From the NCBI RefSeq assembly GCF_007970665.1, contig NZ_CP042430.1:3410001-3474000 (forward strand): a stretch of 64,000 nucleotides of DNA. The letters run 5' to 3'. Below the pieces are notes generated by a model, which had not been told where the DNA came from, made no database searches, and was given only the letters and a program-made list of their open reading frames with translations. The position numbers and the translations under genes are program-made. The DNA comes from Baekduia soli (GTDB lineage: Bacteria > Actinomycetota > Thermoleophilia > Solirubrobacterales > Solirubrobacteraceae). This document shows positions 51,540 through 61,875 of this stretch, piece after piece (position 1 is the first letter of the stretch; every line of letters begins with the position of its first letter).

Positions 51540-52076
51540 TCAGAAGAGCGTGGCGCCCGCCGCGTGCACGCGCTCGATGTCGAGCATCGCGAGCTTCGTC
51601 GCCCGGCCGCCCGGCGCCGAGAAGCCGCCCGCGCGCCCGCCCGCCGCAACGACGCGATGGCAGGGCACCACGATCGGGAACGGGTTGCGCCCCAGCGCGC
51701 CGCCGACCGCGCGGGCAGCACCCGGGTCGCCGAGCCGCGCGGCGATCTCGCCGTAGGTGCACGTCTGCCCGGGCACGATGTCGCGGGCCGCGGCGTAGAC
51801 GTCGCGGTCGAAGGGCGACAGGCCGCCGACGTCGAGCACGACCTCGCGCAGGTCGCGCGGCTCCCCGTCCAGGAGCGCCCGGATCGCGTCGATCGCGGCT
51901 CGCACCGCCTCCGGCGCGGGCCCCGGGACCGCCTCCGGGCTGCGGCGCCGCAGCCACGCGCGGGTCGCCGCGGGCGCCGCGGCGGGCAGCGCGACAGCGG
52001 TCACGCCCTGCGGGCCCCACGCGATCCCGCAGGCGCCGATGGCGGTGTCGAAGAGGGTGCTGCCCGCGTCCGTCAC
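51540..52076 (-). CDS. ogt: methylated-DNA-[protein]-cysteine S-methyltransferase
   Basis: A 178-residue O6-alkylguanine repair protein. The acceptor is in IVVPCHRVV, preceded by GNPFP, and the DNA-binding helix is TYGEIAARLGDPGAARAVGGAL. It starts at GTG 52076 (TDAGSTLFDTAIGACG); the in-frame ATG at 52142 would overlap the divergent gene's promoter. It acts once and is consumed. It is divergent from a methyltransferase gene. Confidence 0.93.
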   Translation of the reverse strand: MTDAGSTLFDTAIGACGIAWGPQGVTAVALPAAAPAATRAWLRRRSPEAVPGPAPEAVRAAIDAIRALLDGEPRDLREVVLDVGGLSPFDRDVYAAARDIVPGQTCTYGEIAARLGDPGAARAVGGALGRNPFPIVVPCHRVVAAGGRAGGFSAPGGRATKLAMLDIERVHAAGATLF

Positions 52077-52150
52077 GTCCCGTCGACGGTAGCGCGCGTG
52101 GCCGACGGGGCCGGCGGTCGAGCCGGCGGTCGGCGGTACCATGGGACGCC

Positions 52151-52936
52151 GTGATCGACGCGTTCCGCCTCTCCGAGCTCAACGCCGGCGTCTGGCGTCG
52201 CGGCGACTGGGTGTCGGTCTACGAGGACCGCAGGCTGTCGCCGGCCGAGATCCTCCTGCTGCTGCGCCACCGCGAGCCGCTGTCGGGCCGCGTGCTCGAG
52301 CTGGGTCCCGGCGCGGGCCGCGTCACGGCCTACCTGGCCGAACTGGCCTCCGAGCTGACCGCGCTGGAGATCTCGCCCGACATGGCCGAGGCGTGCCGTC
52401 GGCGCGTGCCGTCGGCCACCGTCGAGGTCCGTGACATGCAGGACCTCGGCGGCATCGCCGGCGGATCGCTCGAGGCGGTCGTCGGCACCTGCAACGTCAT
52501 CGACGTCCTCGACGACGGCGAGCGCCGCGCCCTGCTGGCCGAGCTGCACCGGATCCTGGTGCCGGGCGGCGTGCTGCTGTTCTCCTCCCACAACCGCGAC
52601 CATCGCGCGCGCCGCCCGTGGGAGCCGCGCGACTGGCGCAACCCCAAGGCGCTGGCCGGCGACGTGGTCCGCCTGCGCGACGGCGTGCGCAACCACCGGC
52701 GGCTGCACCGCTTCGAGCGCGATTCCGACGACTACACCCTGCGCAACGACGAGGCGCACAGCTTCAGCATGATCCTGTACGCGATCGGCGCCGCCGCCCA
52801 GCAGCGCCAGCTCACCGAGGCGGGCTTCACGCTCGAGCTGTGCCTGACCGACGACGGCGAGCCCGTCGATCCCGGTGGGGCGCCGGACCGCTCGCCCTAC
52901 CTGCACTACGCCGCGCGCTGCAGCTCGGCCTCGTAG
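52151..52936 (+). CDS. class I SAM-dependent methyltransferase
   Basis: A 261-residue methyltransferase from GTG 52151. Motif I is VLELGPGAGRVTAYLAEL, followed by LTALEISPDMAEAC and VEVRDMQDLGG. Motif IV is TCNVIDVLDDGERRALLAELHRILVPGGVLLFSSHNRD. The HNRDHRARRPWEPRDWRNP segment after it is distinctive. Substrate unknown. Its 3' end lies opposite the end of the DUF5069 gene. Confidence 0.87.
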   Translation: MIDAFRLSELNAGVWRRGDWVSVYEDRRLSPAEILLLLRHREPLSGRVLELGPGAGRVTAYLAELASELTALEISPDMAEACRRRVPSATVEVRDMQDLGGIAGGSLEAVVGTCNVIDVLDDGERRALLAELHRILVPGGVLLFSSHNRDHRARRPWEPRDWRNPKALAGDVVRLRDGVRNHRRLHRFERDSDDYTLRNDEAHSFSMILYAIGAAAQQRQLTEAGFTLELCLTDDGEPVDPGGAPDRSPYLHYAARCSSAS

Positions 52937-53168
52937 GCGACGGGTGGGCGGCCACGAGGTCGCCGAACGTCTGCACGTCGATGCCCAGCAGGCCCAGGCA
53001 GCGGCGGTCGACCGGGCACGGGTGGACGACGCCGCCCAGGCGCCCGGCGCGCGCGGCGCGGGACTTGTCGATGAGCCTGGGCAGCCATGGGTAGCCGCCC
53101 AGCGTGGCGTCCATGGGACGCAGGGCGCCGGGGTTGCCGGCGGGCGCGGGGGAGGAGGGGGTCGGCAT
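52827..53168 (-). CDS. DUF5069 domain protein, possible C-terminal frameshift
   Basis: Residues 20-75 (ATLGGYPWLPRLIDKSRAARAGRLGG, CPVDRRCLGLLGIDVQTFGDLVAAHP) match DUF5069, a short domain of unknown function. The C-terminal 40 residues after AAHP are Arg/Ser/Ala-rich and unlike the family, and overlap the convergent methyltransferase by 110 bp. In the next frame the sequence reads VAYEAELQRAA then stop at 52906, a more protein-like end with only 31 bp of overlap. A one-base error or mutation near 52940 is therefore possible. Confidence 0.65.
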   Translation of the reverse strand: MPTPSSPAPAGNPGALRPMDATLGGYPWLPRLIDKSRAARAGRLGGVVHPCPVDRRCLGLLGIDVQTFGDLVAAHPSPTRPSCSARRSAGRASGPAPHRDRRARRRRSGTARA

Positions 53169-53284
53169 GGTCATCGACCCAAGGCTACGTCGGGTCCGGT
53201 CCGCTCGACAGGGCCGCTGGGCGGCCGCCGGACAGGACCGGTCGCGACGGGTGGCGCGGCCTCCCGGCGGGGTAGCGTCCCCGC

Positions 53285-53812
53285 ATGCACGAGGCGAAGA
53301 TCATCGAGACCGACACCGGCCTGCAGCCCTCCGGGGACGGCTGGTTCATCCTCAACCTGAAGGACATCGGGTGGGCCACGGTGCCCGGCGGGGGCACGTG
53401 GTGCGTGTTCGAGGCGCCCGACGCGCCGTCGGCGACCCTGGGGATCGGCGTGCACATCCTCGACCCCGGCGACACGCCGGGCTTCTACCACCTCGAGAGC
53501 GACCAGGAGGGCTTCCTCGTGCTCTCCGGCGAGTGCCTCGCGATCGTCGAGGGCCAGGAGCGGCGGATGGGCCCGTGGGACTACCTGCACAGCCCGCCCG
53601 GGACCGCGCACATCACCGTCGGAGCGGGCGAGGGGCCCTGCGCCCTGCTCATGGTGGGCACCCGGACGCCGGGCGGAACGACCCACTACCCGGCCGACCC
53701 GGTGGCCGCCGCCCACGGCGCCGCGGTGGCCGAGGCCACCGACTCGCCGCGGGAGGCCTACGCCGACCGGCCGACCATCACGCCTGCGCGCTCACCCTGG
53801 CCGGTGGCCTGA
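53285..53812 (+). CDS. cupin-domain protein
   Basis: A 175-residue protein with a conserved beta-barrel cupin: LDPGDTPGFYHLESDQEGFLVLSGECLAIVEGQERRMGPWDYLHSPPGTAHI. Metal ligands fit His (YHLE), Glu (QEGF) and His (TAHI). The family spans isomerases, dioxygenases and binding proteins, so function cannot be fixed. It is monocistronic, with GGTAGCGTCCCCGC before the ATG and no strong ribosome site. Confidence 0.82.
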   Translation: MHEAKIIETDTGLQPSGDGWFILNLKDIGWATVPGGGTWCVFEAPDAPSATLGIGVHILDPGDTPGFYHLESDQEGFLVLSGECLAIVEGQERRMGPWDYLHSPPGTAHITVGAGEGPCALLMVGTRTPGGTTHYPADPVAAAHGAAVAEATDSPREAYADRPTITPARSPWPVA

Positions 53813-53927
53813 CCGGGACGTGTCGACCGGGCGCTCCAGGACCACGCCCGGCCCGCGGTCGATGCTCCATGGGACAAAGGTCCCGGTGGGGCCCGCGCCG
53901 GGCGCCTGCAGGGCACCATGTGGGCCG

Positions 53928-54263
53928 ATGCTGCTCCAGGACTCCAGCGCGGGCACCGGCCCGGACCCGGTGGCCGCCGCCCCGCCGCGCGCCGTCTCGG
54001 CCATCGCCCGCTTCATGCTCAGGTCGCTGGCGGCGATCGCGGTCGTGGTCGTCGGCGGCTTCTTCGCGCTGCGATCGGTCACCGTGCGCGAGGCCGAGCG
54101 CGACAGCCGCTCCCGTGTCGAGCTGCAGGGCGCGCTCGTCGAGTCCGTGGGCCTGCAGGACGGGCTGCTGCGCCGCGACTTCCGCACGCTCGGCGTGACC
54201 GACCGCACGCAGGCCGCGCTGTGGGCCGAGCGCGAGGGCTTCACCGCCCGTCGCGGCGGCTGA
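53928..54263 (+). pseudogene. two-component deletion scar: kinase N-terminus joined to LuxR C-terminus
   Basis: The 111-residue frame reads MLLQDSSAGTG..., then a membrane helix (AAIAVVVVGGFFALRSVTV) and a helical segment (VELQGALVESVGLQDGLLRRD) typical of the sensor region of actinobacterial histidine kinases. After residue 84 (about 54180) it switches to FRTLGVTDRTQAALWAEREG, the last helix and tail of a NarL/LuxR-type response regulator. The kinase core, receiver and recognition helix are missing. An in-frame deletion from kinase into its cognate regulator explains this. The remnant should have no signalling activity. Confidence 0.6.
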
Positions 54264-54319
54264 CTGCGACGGAAGTCCCATTGCGCCACGCCCGCGCTGA
54301 CGCCACCCTCCGGCCCCCG

Positions 54320-54718
54320 ATGACCCGCCGCGTGCTCACCTCCCTGCTGCTGTCCTGCGCCCTGCTCGGCGCGCCCGCCTCGGCCGTGGGCCGCCACGGG
54401 GGCGACCAGGGCGTCGTGCGCGTCACGGGGACCTGCGGCGGCGGGGCCCGCTCCGAGCTCAAGCTCAAGGCCGACGACCGCGGGATCGAGGTCGAGCTCG
54501 AGGTCCACCGCGCGCGGCGGGGATCGGCCTGGCACGTCGTCATCGTCCAGGAGGGGCGGGTGGCGCTGCGCACCACGGTCCGCGCCGGGCGCTCCAGCGG
54601 CGCGTTCAGCATGAGCCGGCAGATCCGCGACCTGGCCGGCGCCGACCGCATCAGCGTGCGGGCCGCGGGGCCGCAGGGCGTCACGTGCCGCGCCTTGGGG
54701 ACCCTGCCCGGTGCCTGA
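54320..54718 (+). CDS. small secreted protein
   Basis: A 132-residue protein from ATG 54320. A signal peptide (RRVLTSLLLSCALLGAPASA) is followed by a beta-rich domain (VVRVTGTCGGGARSELKLKADD, IEVELEVHRARRGSAWHVVI, GAFSMSRQIRDLAGADRISVRA). Two cysteines could pair. The pattern resembles small actinobacterial exported proteins of unknown role. Confidence 0.65.
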   Translation: MTRRVLTSLLLSCALLGAPASAVGRHGGDQGVVRVTGTCGGGARSELKLKADDRGIEVELEVHRARRGSAWHVVIVQEGRVALRTTVRAGRSSGAFSMSRQIRDLAGADRISVRAAGPQGVTCRALGTLPGA

Positions 54719-54788
54719 GCCCCGGTGGCGCGCCCAGGCGGGCGCGGTGGGCGCGCCGCACCAGCGCCGAGCAGTCCCGAAGGCCGTA

Positions 54789-55709
54789 TCAGCGGCGGCC
54801 GGGAGCCAGCTCGCGGCGGACCGCGGCGGCGAAGCGCTCGGCCGCGCCCGGCGCCTGCCCGAGGTACAGGCACGGCTCGACGGCCTCGAGCTCGAGCAGG
54901 ACGGGACGGCCGTCCTGGCCGCGCAGCAGGTCGACGCGGGCGTACAGCGGCGGCCGGCCGAAGCGCTGCGTGACCTCTTCGATCACGCGCTCGGCGAGCG
55001 CGATCTCGTCGGGCTGGGCGGTGCCGCCGGCGACGAGGTCGGGCTCGAGCATCGCGGCCGCCACCTGGACGGGGCTGCCGGGAGCCAACGCCGTACGCGG
55101 CGCGATCGCGTCGCGGCCCAGCACGGCGCGCTTGGCCAGCACGTGGGAGAGGTGGCCGGCGAAGAAGACCAGGGCCGTCTCGCCGTGGACGTCGACGGCG
55201 TCGAGGTAGGGCTGCACCAGCGCGGTGCGGCCCGAGGCGGTGATCGCGCCGATGAGCGCACGCGCATCGTCGTGGGCCCGGGGCGAGAAGCGCCCGGTGT
55301 CCACGGCGCCCGCCGACACGCTGGGCTTGACGACGACCTCGCCGCGCAGCGCCGGGAGCGGATCGCCGGGCGCCACGAGCGCGGTCGGCACCGTCGGCGC
55401 GTCCAGCGCGGCGAGGTAGGACTTGTCGGCGTTGAACGCGATGAGCTCGGGCGCGTTGCGCAGGCGCTCAGGCCCGACGGCGCGACACCACGCCAGGAAC
55501 GCGCCGAGGTCTTCCGTGTAGTCCCACGCCGAGCGCACGATGACCAGGTCGTAGGACGACCAGTCGACGCCGGCGTCGTCCCAGACCGCGACGTCGGCGC
55601 CGAGCGCGACGGCCGCCGGCCGGTCGTCGTCGGCGCCGCCGGGCAGCGCCGAGCACGTCGCGAACGCGATCCGCGGCGCCGGCGCGCCCTCGCCGAGGAC
55701 CAGCGTCAT
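54789..55709 (-). CDS. ATP-grasp ligase, glutathione-synthetase-like
   Basis: From ATG 55709 the product is 306 residues. It starts with the domain opening RIAFATCSALPG, VIVRSAWDYTEDLGAFLAW and FNADKSYLAAL. The ATP-grasp core follows (VVVKPSVSAGAVDTGRF, ALVQPYLDAVDVHGETALVFF, YARVDLLRGQDGRPVLLELEAVEPCLY). The metal ligands fit the D and E of ARVDLL and LELEAVEP. This family forms peptide-like C-N bonds; substrates are unknown. The same frame is open upstream into a GNAT remnant, so the true start is uncertain. Confidence 0.85.
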   Translation of the reverse strand: MTLVLGEGAPAPRIAFATCSALPGGADDDRPAAVALGADVAVWDDAGVDWSSYDLVIVRSAWDYTEDLGAFLAWCRAVGPERLRNAPELIAFNADKSYLAALDAPTVPTALVAPGDPLPALRGEVVVKPSVSAGAVDTGRFSPRAHDDARALIGAITASGRTALVQPYLDAVDVHGETALVFFAGHLSHVLAKRAVLGRDAIAPRTALAPGSPVQVAAAMLEPDLVAGGTAQPDEIALAERVIEEVTQRFGRPPLYARVDLLRGQDGRPVLLELEAVEPCLYLGQAPGAAERFAAAVRRELAPGRR

Positions 55710-55972
55710 GCAGGTGCTGTTCGGGCTCGGGCCGTGGTCGCCGAACGGCGGGCACGGGGTGAAGCCCGCCCGGGCGTACATCGCGCGGGCCGGGGCGAAG
55801 GCGGCCATCGACCCGGTCTCCAGGTGAGCGACGGGTGCACCAGCGCGTCGACGTCGAGGGCGTGGACGTCCTCCGGCGGGCTGTGGCGGTCGGCGAACGC
55901 CAGGTGGCGCGCGAGCAGCGCGCGGACGTCGTCGGCCCGCGGGTCGTCGGGGGCGATCACGCGGGCGGGCAC
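55706..55972 (-). pseudogene. GNAT acetyltransferase with internal deletion
   Basis: The first 48 codons (MPARVIAPDDPRADDVRALLARHLAFA... HSPPEDVHALDVDALVHPS) are the start of a GNAT protein. At about 55829 the reading continues, in another frame, as HLETGSMAAFAPARAMYARAGFTPCPPFGDHGPSPNS then TCMTLVL, the usual GNAT C-terminus. About 65 residues with the acetyl-CoA loop are missing. The C-terminal piece has no stop and runs in frame into the ATP-grasp gene. Confidence 0.75.
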
Positions 55973-56048
55973 GCTCGAGGACGGTAGAGGCTCGTCAGGC
56001 GACGTCGGCCTGGAGCGTCGTCATCCCCTCCGGCCTCAGTCAATGCCC

Positions 56049-56061
56049 GCTAATCTGCGTT
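56049..56061 (+). promoter_or_regulatory. promoter-like motif shared with the cold-shock gene
   Basis: GCTAATCTGCGTT differs by one base from 44858-44870. TAATCT fits a TANNNT -10. It lies about 165 bp before the acetyltransferase start, and the ATG at 56062 just after it opens a frame with no recognisable protein. Confidence 0.4.
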
Positions 56062-56224
56062 ATGTCAACACCCACGGAAGATGGCGGCCCGGACGGTGCG
56101 TGCCCGGGCCACCCAGGTCGATCCGGCCGCCTCGCCAGACTCCCGGCCCGTGCCCGGACCCGACCGCGAGCCACCGTCGCAGGACCGGACCGTGACGTGC
56201 GCGGGCACGCCGGAGTCCCGCGCG

Positions 56225-56719
56225 ATGTCCGCGGACGTCGCGCGTGCGTGGAAGATCCTCGGGCGGCTCAACGCGCTGACCCCGGGTGACTTCGACGCCA
56301 TGCGCACCCTGCTCGGCGAGCTGACCGGCCAGGAGCCCGACGCGTCGGTCCGCGTGCTCCCGCCGTTCCACGTCGACGGCGGCCGCAACCTCCGCTTCGG
56401 CCGCAACGTGTTCGTCAACCACGGCTGCACCGCGATGGACCTCGGCGGGATCGACATCGGCGACGACGTGATGATCGGGCCCAACGTGCACCTGATCAGC
56501 TCGGGCCATCCGCTCGACCCGGCGACCCGGCGCACGCAGATCACGACGGCCCCGGTCCGCATCGGCCGCGGCGTGTGGATCGCGGCGGGCGCGATGGTCC
56601 TGCAGGGCGTCACGGTCGGCGACGACGCGGTCGTGGCCGCCGGCGCGGTCGTGACGAAGGACGTCCCGCCGCGCACGCTGGTCGCCGGCGTCCCGGCGCA
56701 GGTCGTCCGCCCGCTCTGA
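56225..56719 (+). CDS. sugar O-acetyltransferase (LbH, maltose acetyltransferase-like)
   Basis: A 164-residue hexapeptide-repeat acetyltransferase. A short N-terminal helical region (LGRLNALTPGDFDAM) leads into the left-handed beta-helix: GRNVFVNHGCTAMDLGGIDIGDDVMIGPNVHL, with the catalytic His in ISSGHPLDP. WIAAGAMVLQGVTVGDDAVVAAGAVVTKDVP follows and GVPAQVVRPL ends it. ATG 56225 was chosen because the sequence before it in frame is low-complexity. Acceptor sugar unknown. Confidence 0.9.
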   Translation: MSADVARAWKILGRLNALTPGDFDAMRTLLGELTGQEPDASVRVLPPFHVDGGRNLRFGRNVFVNHGCTAMDLGGIDIGDDVMIGPNVHLISSGHPLDPATRRTQITTAPVRIGRGVWIAAGAMVLQGVTVGDDAVVAAGAVVTKDVPPRTLVAGVPAQVVRPL

Positions 56720-56801
56720 CGGCCGCGAGCCTACGCCGAGCACTCGAGATGTCGCCGGGCGGGTCAGGGTGCTCCGGCGCCCACCGGGTACGGTTCTCGC
56801 C

Positions 56802-57200
56802 GTGATCGACCCCGTCTTCCGCCTCGTCGCCCCCGCGTCGGCGCTCCAGGGCGCCCCCGCGGGCTGGGCGAAGGAGCTGCTGTCCCAGGGCGAGATGGCG
56901 CTCGCCGTCGACGCCGGCGGCCTGGACGGCATCGACGCCGTCGCGCGGGCCCTGGAGCGCCCGGCCGTCGCGGTGCTGCGGCGCGAGCCGACGGGCGCGG
57001 CCACCGAGGCCACGGTGCGCGAGTTCGCCGGCGGTCTCGCGCTGGTCTGGATCGCGCCGGCCTTCGGCGACACCGCCCGCACCTGGGCCCGCGACCGCGC
57101 CCCGATGACCCTGCTCGTCGAGCACGACGGCGCGCTGCCCGACGAGGAGCGCCGCCGCATCGAGCGCTTCGTCGCGATCCTCGGTCGCCAGGCGGAGTGA
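56802..57200 (+). CDS. hypothetical soluble protein
   Basis: A 132-residue protein from GTG 56802, VIDPVFRLVAPASALQG. Alternating helices and strands (AGWAKELLSQGEMALAVDAGG, RPAVAVLRREPTG, ALVWIAPAFGDTARTW, PMTLLVEHDGALPD) suggest an alpha/beta domain, possibly nucleotide- or CoA-related. I recognise no family motif. Confidence 0.5.
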   Translation: MIDPVFRLVAPASALQGAPAGWAKELLSQGEMALAVDAGGLDGIDAVARALERPAVAVLRREPTGAATEATVREFAGGLALVWIAPAFGDTARTWARDRAPMTLLVEHDGALPDEERRRIERFVAILGRQAE

Positions 57201-57283
57201 TCGCGGGCGGCGCCTCCGGGTGGGTCTCCGGGATGCGGCCGGGACGATCGCGGCGGCCGTCGCGCGCCGACCCGCCGCCCGCG

Positions 57284-57709
57284 TCAGCGCTCCGTGATGT
57301 CCTCGACGAGCGTCGCGCCGCCGGCCTCGCCGGCATCGTCGACCGGCTCGAGGTAGAGCCGTGCCGACGCGATCCGGTCGTCGCGCACGCGCAGCACCAT
57401 GACGCCGGCGACGTCCATCCGCCCGCCGTCGGCCCGCGTGCCCGGCCAGCGCCACTCCGTCCACGCGGTGTCACCGGCGACGTCGGCCGCGACGAGCTCG
57501 GCCCGGAAGTCCGGCACGTCGGCGAAGATCGCCGACCAGTTGGCGCGGACCTGCGCGGACCCGCGGAACGCGCGCTCGGGATGGACGGGCTGCGCGCTGT
57601 CGTAGTCCTCGGCGAAGCACGCGACGAACGCCCCGAGGTCGTGGGCGTTCATCGCGGCGTGCAGGCGCCGCACGAGGTCCTCGGCTCCCCCACCCTGGTC
57701 GTCGCGCAT
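57284..57709 (-). CDS. SnoaL-like (nuclear transport factor 2 fold) protein
   Basis: A 141-residue NTF2-fold protein. VRRLHAAMNAHDLGAFVACFAEDYD is the family opening. It ends in a beta-sheet with TAWTEWRWPGTRADGGRMDVAGVMVLRVRDDRIASARLYLEPV. SnoaL-like domains act as isomerases, cyclases or binding proteins, so the role is unknown. It follows the beta-lactamase-fold gene by 20 bp on the same strand. Confidence 0.87.
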   Translation of the reverse strand: MRDDQGGGAEDLVRRLHAAMNAHDLGAFVACFAEDYDSAQPVHPERAFRGSAQVRANWSAIFADVPDFRAELVAADVAGDTAWTEWRWPGTRADGGRMDVAGVMVLRVRDDRIASARLYLEPVDDAGEAGGATLVEDITER

Positions 57710-57729
57710 GCCCGGCAGTCTGGAGACGT

Positions 57730-58839
57730 TCACCCGAGCGCGTCGTACGTCGCGTCGACGAGCGCCAGCGTCCGCGGGTTCTGCCACCGGCGGCCGCCGC
57801 GGTTGGGCGCGTAGCCGAACGCCAGGCGCGCGTCGGGGTCGGCGAAGCCCAGGGCGCCCCCGGCGCCGAAGTGCCCGTAGGCGTGCGGGCTGCGGCCCAG
57901 CGGGCGCTCGGGCAGCGGCAGCTGGAAGCCCAGGCCGAAGCGCTGCGTGCGCTCCAGCACGAGGTCGGGTCCGTGGGCGTGCTCGGTGGTCGCCGCCGCG
58001 AGCATCACCGGGTCCAGGATCCCGCCGGTCAGGAGGTCCGCGTAGACGCCGGCGATCCCGCGCGCGGTGCCGTGGGCATTGGTCGACGGGATCACCGCGG
58101 CGCGCCACGCCGCCGTGTTGACCGTCCCGAGCCCCGAGATCCCCGGTGGGTTGAGGTAGGCACAGCGCTGCAGCTCGGACATGCCGGTGCCGTCGCCCTC
58201 CTGCATCGCGGTCATGTCCGCGGTGAAGTGGAAGTCCGAGACCGGGCGCCCGTCGCGCGGCGCGCCGAACCACAGCTCCGTCCCCGGGCCGATCGCCTCG
58301 AGCAGCAGCTCGCCGGCGCCGCGGCCGGTGATGCGCCGCGCGACCTCCCCCAACAGGAACCCATAGGTGTTGGTGTGGTACCCCAGCGCGGTGCCCGGCT
58401 CCCACCACGGCTCCTGGGCGGCGAGGGCCGCGCACATCGCCGTCCAGTCATAGGCCGTCCCGGCGGCCAGCGGCGCCGCGACGGCCGGCAGCCCCGCCCG
58501 GTGCGTGAGCAGGTGCTCCATCGTCACGTCGCCCTTGCCGGCGGCCCCGAACCCGGGCCAGGCCGACGCGACGCGGTCGGGGAGCGCGAGCGCCCCGGCG
58601 GCGACGAGGCGCAGGACGAGGATCGCCGCCAGCGGCTTGCCGATGCTGAAGACGTTGACCGCGGTCTCCCGGGTCCAGGGCCGCGTGCGCGCCTCGTCCC
58701 GCCAGCCGGCCCACGCGTCGACGACCGTGCGACCGTCGACGACGACGCTCACCGCGGCGCCGAGCTCGCCCCGCGTGAAGTTGTCGCGCAACGCGTCGGC
58801 CACGCCCGCCCAGCGCGGGTCCCAGGTGCCGTCGACCAT
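57730..58839 (-). CDS. serine hydrolase, class C beta-lactamase fold
   Basis: A 369-residue EstB/beta-lactamase-family protein without a signal peptide. The nucleophile motif SxxK is FSIGKPLAAIL, the YxN motif is YHTNTYGFLLGE, and the third box is HFGAGGALGFADP. Cytoplasmic members are usually esterases rather than antibiotic-resistance enzymes. Start MVDGTWDPRW at 58839. It is divergent from korA. Confidence 0.92.
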   Translation of the reverse strand: MVDGTWDPRWAGVADALRDNFTRGELGAAVSVVVDGRTVVDAWAGWRDEARTRPWTRETAVNVFSIGKPLAAILVLRLVAAGALALPDRVASAWPGFGAAGKGDVTMEHLLTHRAGLPAVAAPLAAGTAYDWTAMCAALAAQEPWWEPGTALGYHTNTYGFLLGEVARRITGRGAGELLLEAIGPGTELWFGAPRDGRPVSDFHFTADMTAMQEGDGTGMSELQRCAYLNPPGISGLGTVNTAAWRAAVIPSTNAHGTARGIAGVYADLLTGGILDPVMLAAATTEHAHGPDLVLERTQRFGLGFQLPLPERPLGRSPHAYGHFGAGGALGFADPDARLAFGYAPNRGGRRWQNPRTLALVDATYDALG

Positions 58840-58999
58840 GGCGCAGCCTACGGCACGGGCCGACGGACCACATAGCGGTTCCGATGGTCCGCAACGGCGG
58901 CGCCGCCCCCACCGATACAGTCGGATCGACATCGAGGCTTTTGCAACGCACGACCCGTGCCCGCCGCCTCGGCGCCGGGCCAGGGCCGGGACTGACGGG

Positions 59000-60852
<1,853 letters not shown>

Positions 60853-60856
<4 letters not shown>

Positions 60857-61863
60857 CCACCACGCTGACCAAGGCCGACTTCCAGTCCTCCCAGGAGACG
60901 CGCTGGTGCCCGGGCTGCGGCGACTACTCGATCCTGGCGGCCGTCCAGAGCTTCATGCCCGAGCTCGGCATCCCGCCCGAGCGCATCGTGTTCGTGACCG
61001 GCATCGGCTGCGCCGGCCGGTTCTCCTACTACATGAACACCTACGGCGTGCACGCGATCCACGGGCGCGCGCCGGCGATCGCCACGGGTCTGGCGGCCGC
61101 GCGCGACGACCTGTCGGTGTGGATCGTCAGCGGCGACGGCGACGCGCTGTCCATCGGCGGCAACCACCTCATCCACGCGCTGCGCCGCAACGTCCCGATC
61201 AAGATCCTGCTCTTCAACAACCGCATCTACGGGCTGACCAAGGGCCAGGCCTCCCCCACCAGCGAGCTCGGCAAGATCACCAGGAGCACGCCGCGCGGCA
61301 ACCAGGACCCGCCCGTCGACGTCGTCTCGCTGGCCATCGGCGCCGGGGCGACGTTCGTGGCCCGCACCGTGGACCGCGACAAGCAGCACCTGCCCGCGAT
61401 GCTGCGCGCGGCCGCCGAGCACCGCGGCACGGCGCTCGTGGAGATCCTGCAGAACTGCCCCGTGTTCAACGACGGTGCCTTCGACCACGTCGCCGACAAG
61501 CAGCAGGCCGCCGAGCACCGCATCCCGCTGCAGCACGGCAAGCCGGTGGTCTTCGGCGCCGAGGGCGAGCGCTGCGTGGTCCGCGCCCCCGACGGCCGCC
61601 TGGCCCTGGGTGAGACGGCGACCGCCGACCCCGCGTCGATCGTCGTCCACGACGCCCGGGGCGAGGACCCCAGCGTGGCGTTCGCGCTCAGCCGCCTGGG
61701 CGACATCGGCGCCGGGCCGGTGCCCCTGGGGATCTTTCGCTCCGTCGACGCCGCCCCGTGGGGTGACGGCCTCGTCGCGGCGTCGCGGGAGGCCCACCAG
61801 GGCGTCGGCACGGCCGAGCTCGACGCGCTGTTCCGCGCGGGCGACACCTGGAACGTGGCCTGA
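60853..61863 (+). CDS. korB: 2-oxoacid:ferredoxin oxidoreductase, beta subunit
   Basis: A 336-residue TPP-binding subunit. WCPGCGDYSILAAVQ carries the family cysteines that bind the FeS cluster. GIGCAGRFSYYMN is followed by the TPP/Mg motif GDGDALSIGGNHLIH and NRIYGLTKGQ. The length and CPxCG motif match KorB partners of fused KorA. It acts with korA as the anaplerotic or TCA-cycle 2-oxoglutarate step in bacteria that often lack the 2-oxoglutarate dehydrogenase complex; that replacement is inference. Confidence 0.94.
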
Positions 61864-61875
61864 GCTCCCCGCCGC

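Noticed and set aside
56062-56289. Frame from ATG 56062 just after the promoter-like motif
   Set aside because: It overlaps the acetyltransferase out of frame and is Arg/Pro/Gly-rich without a fold pattern.
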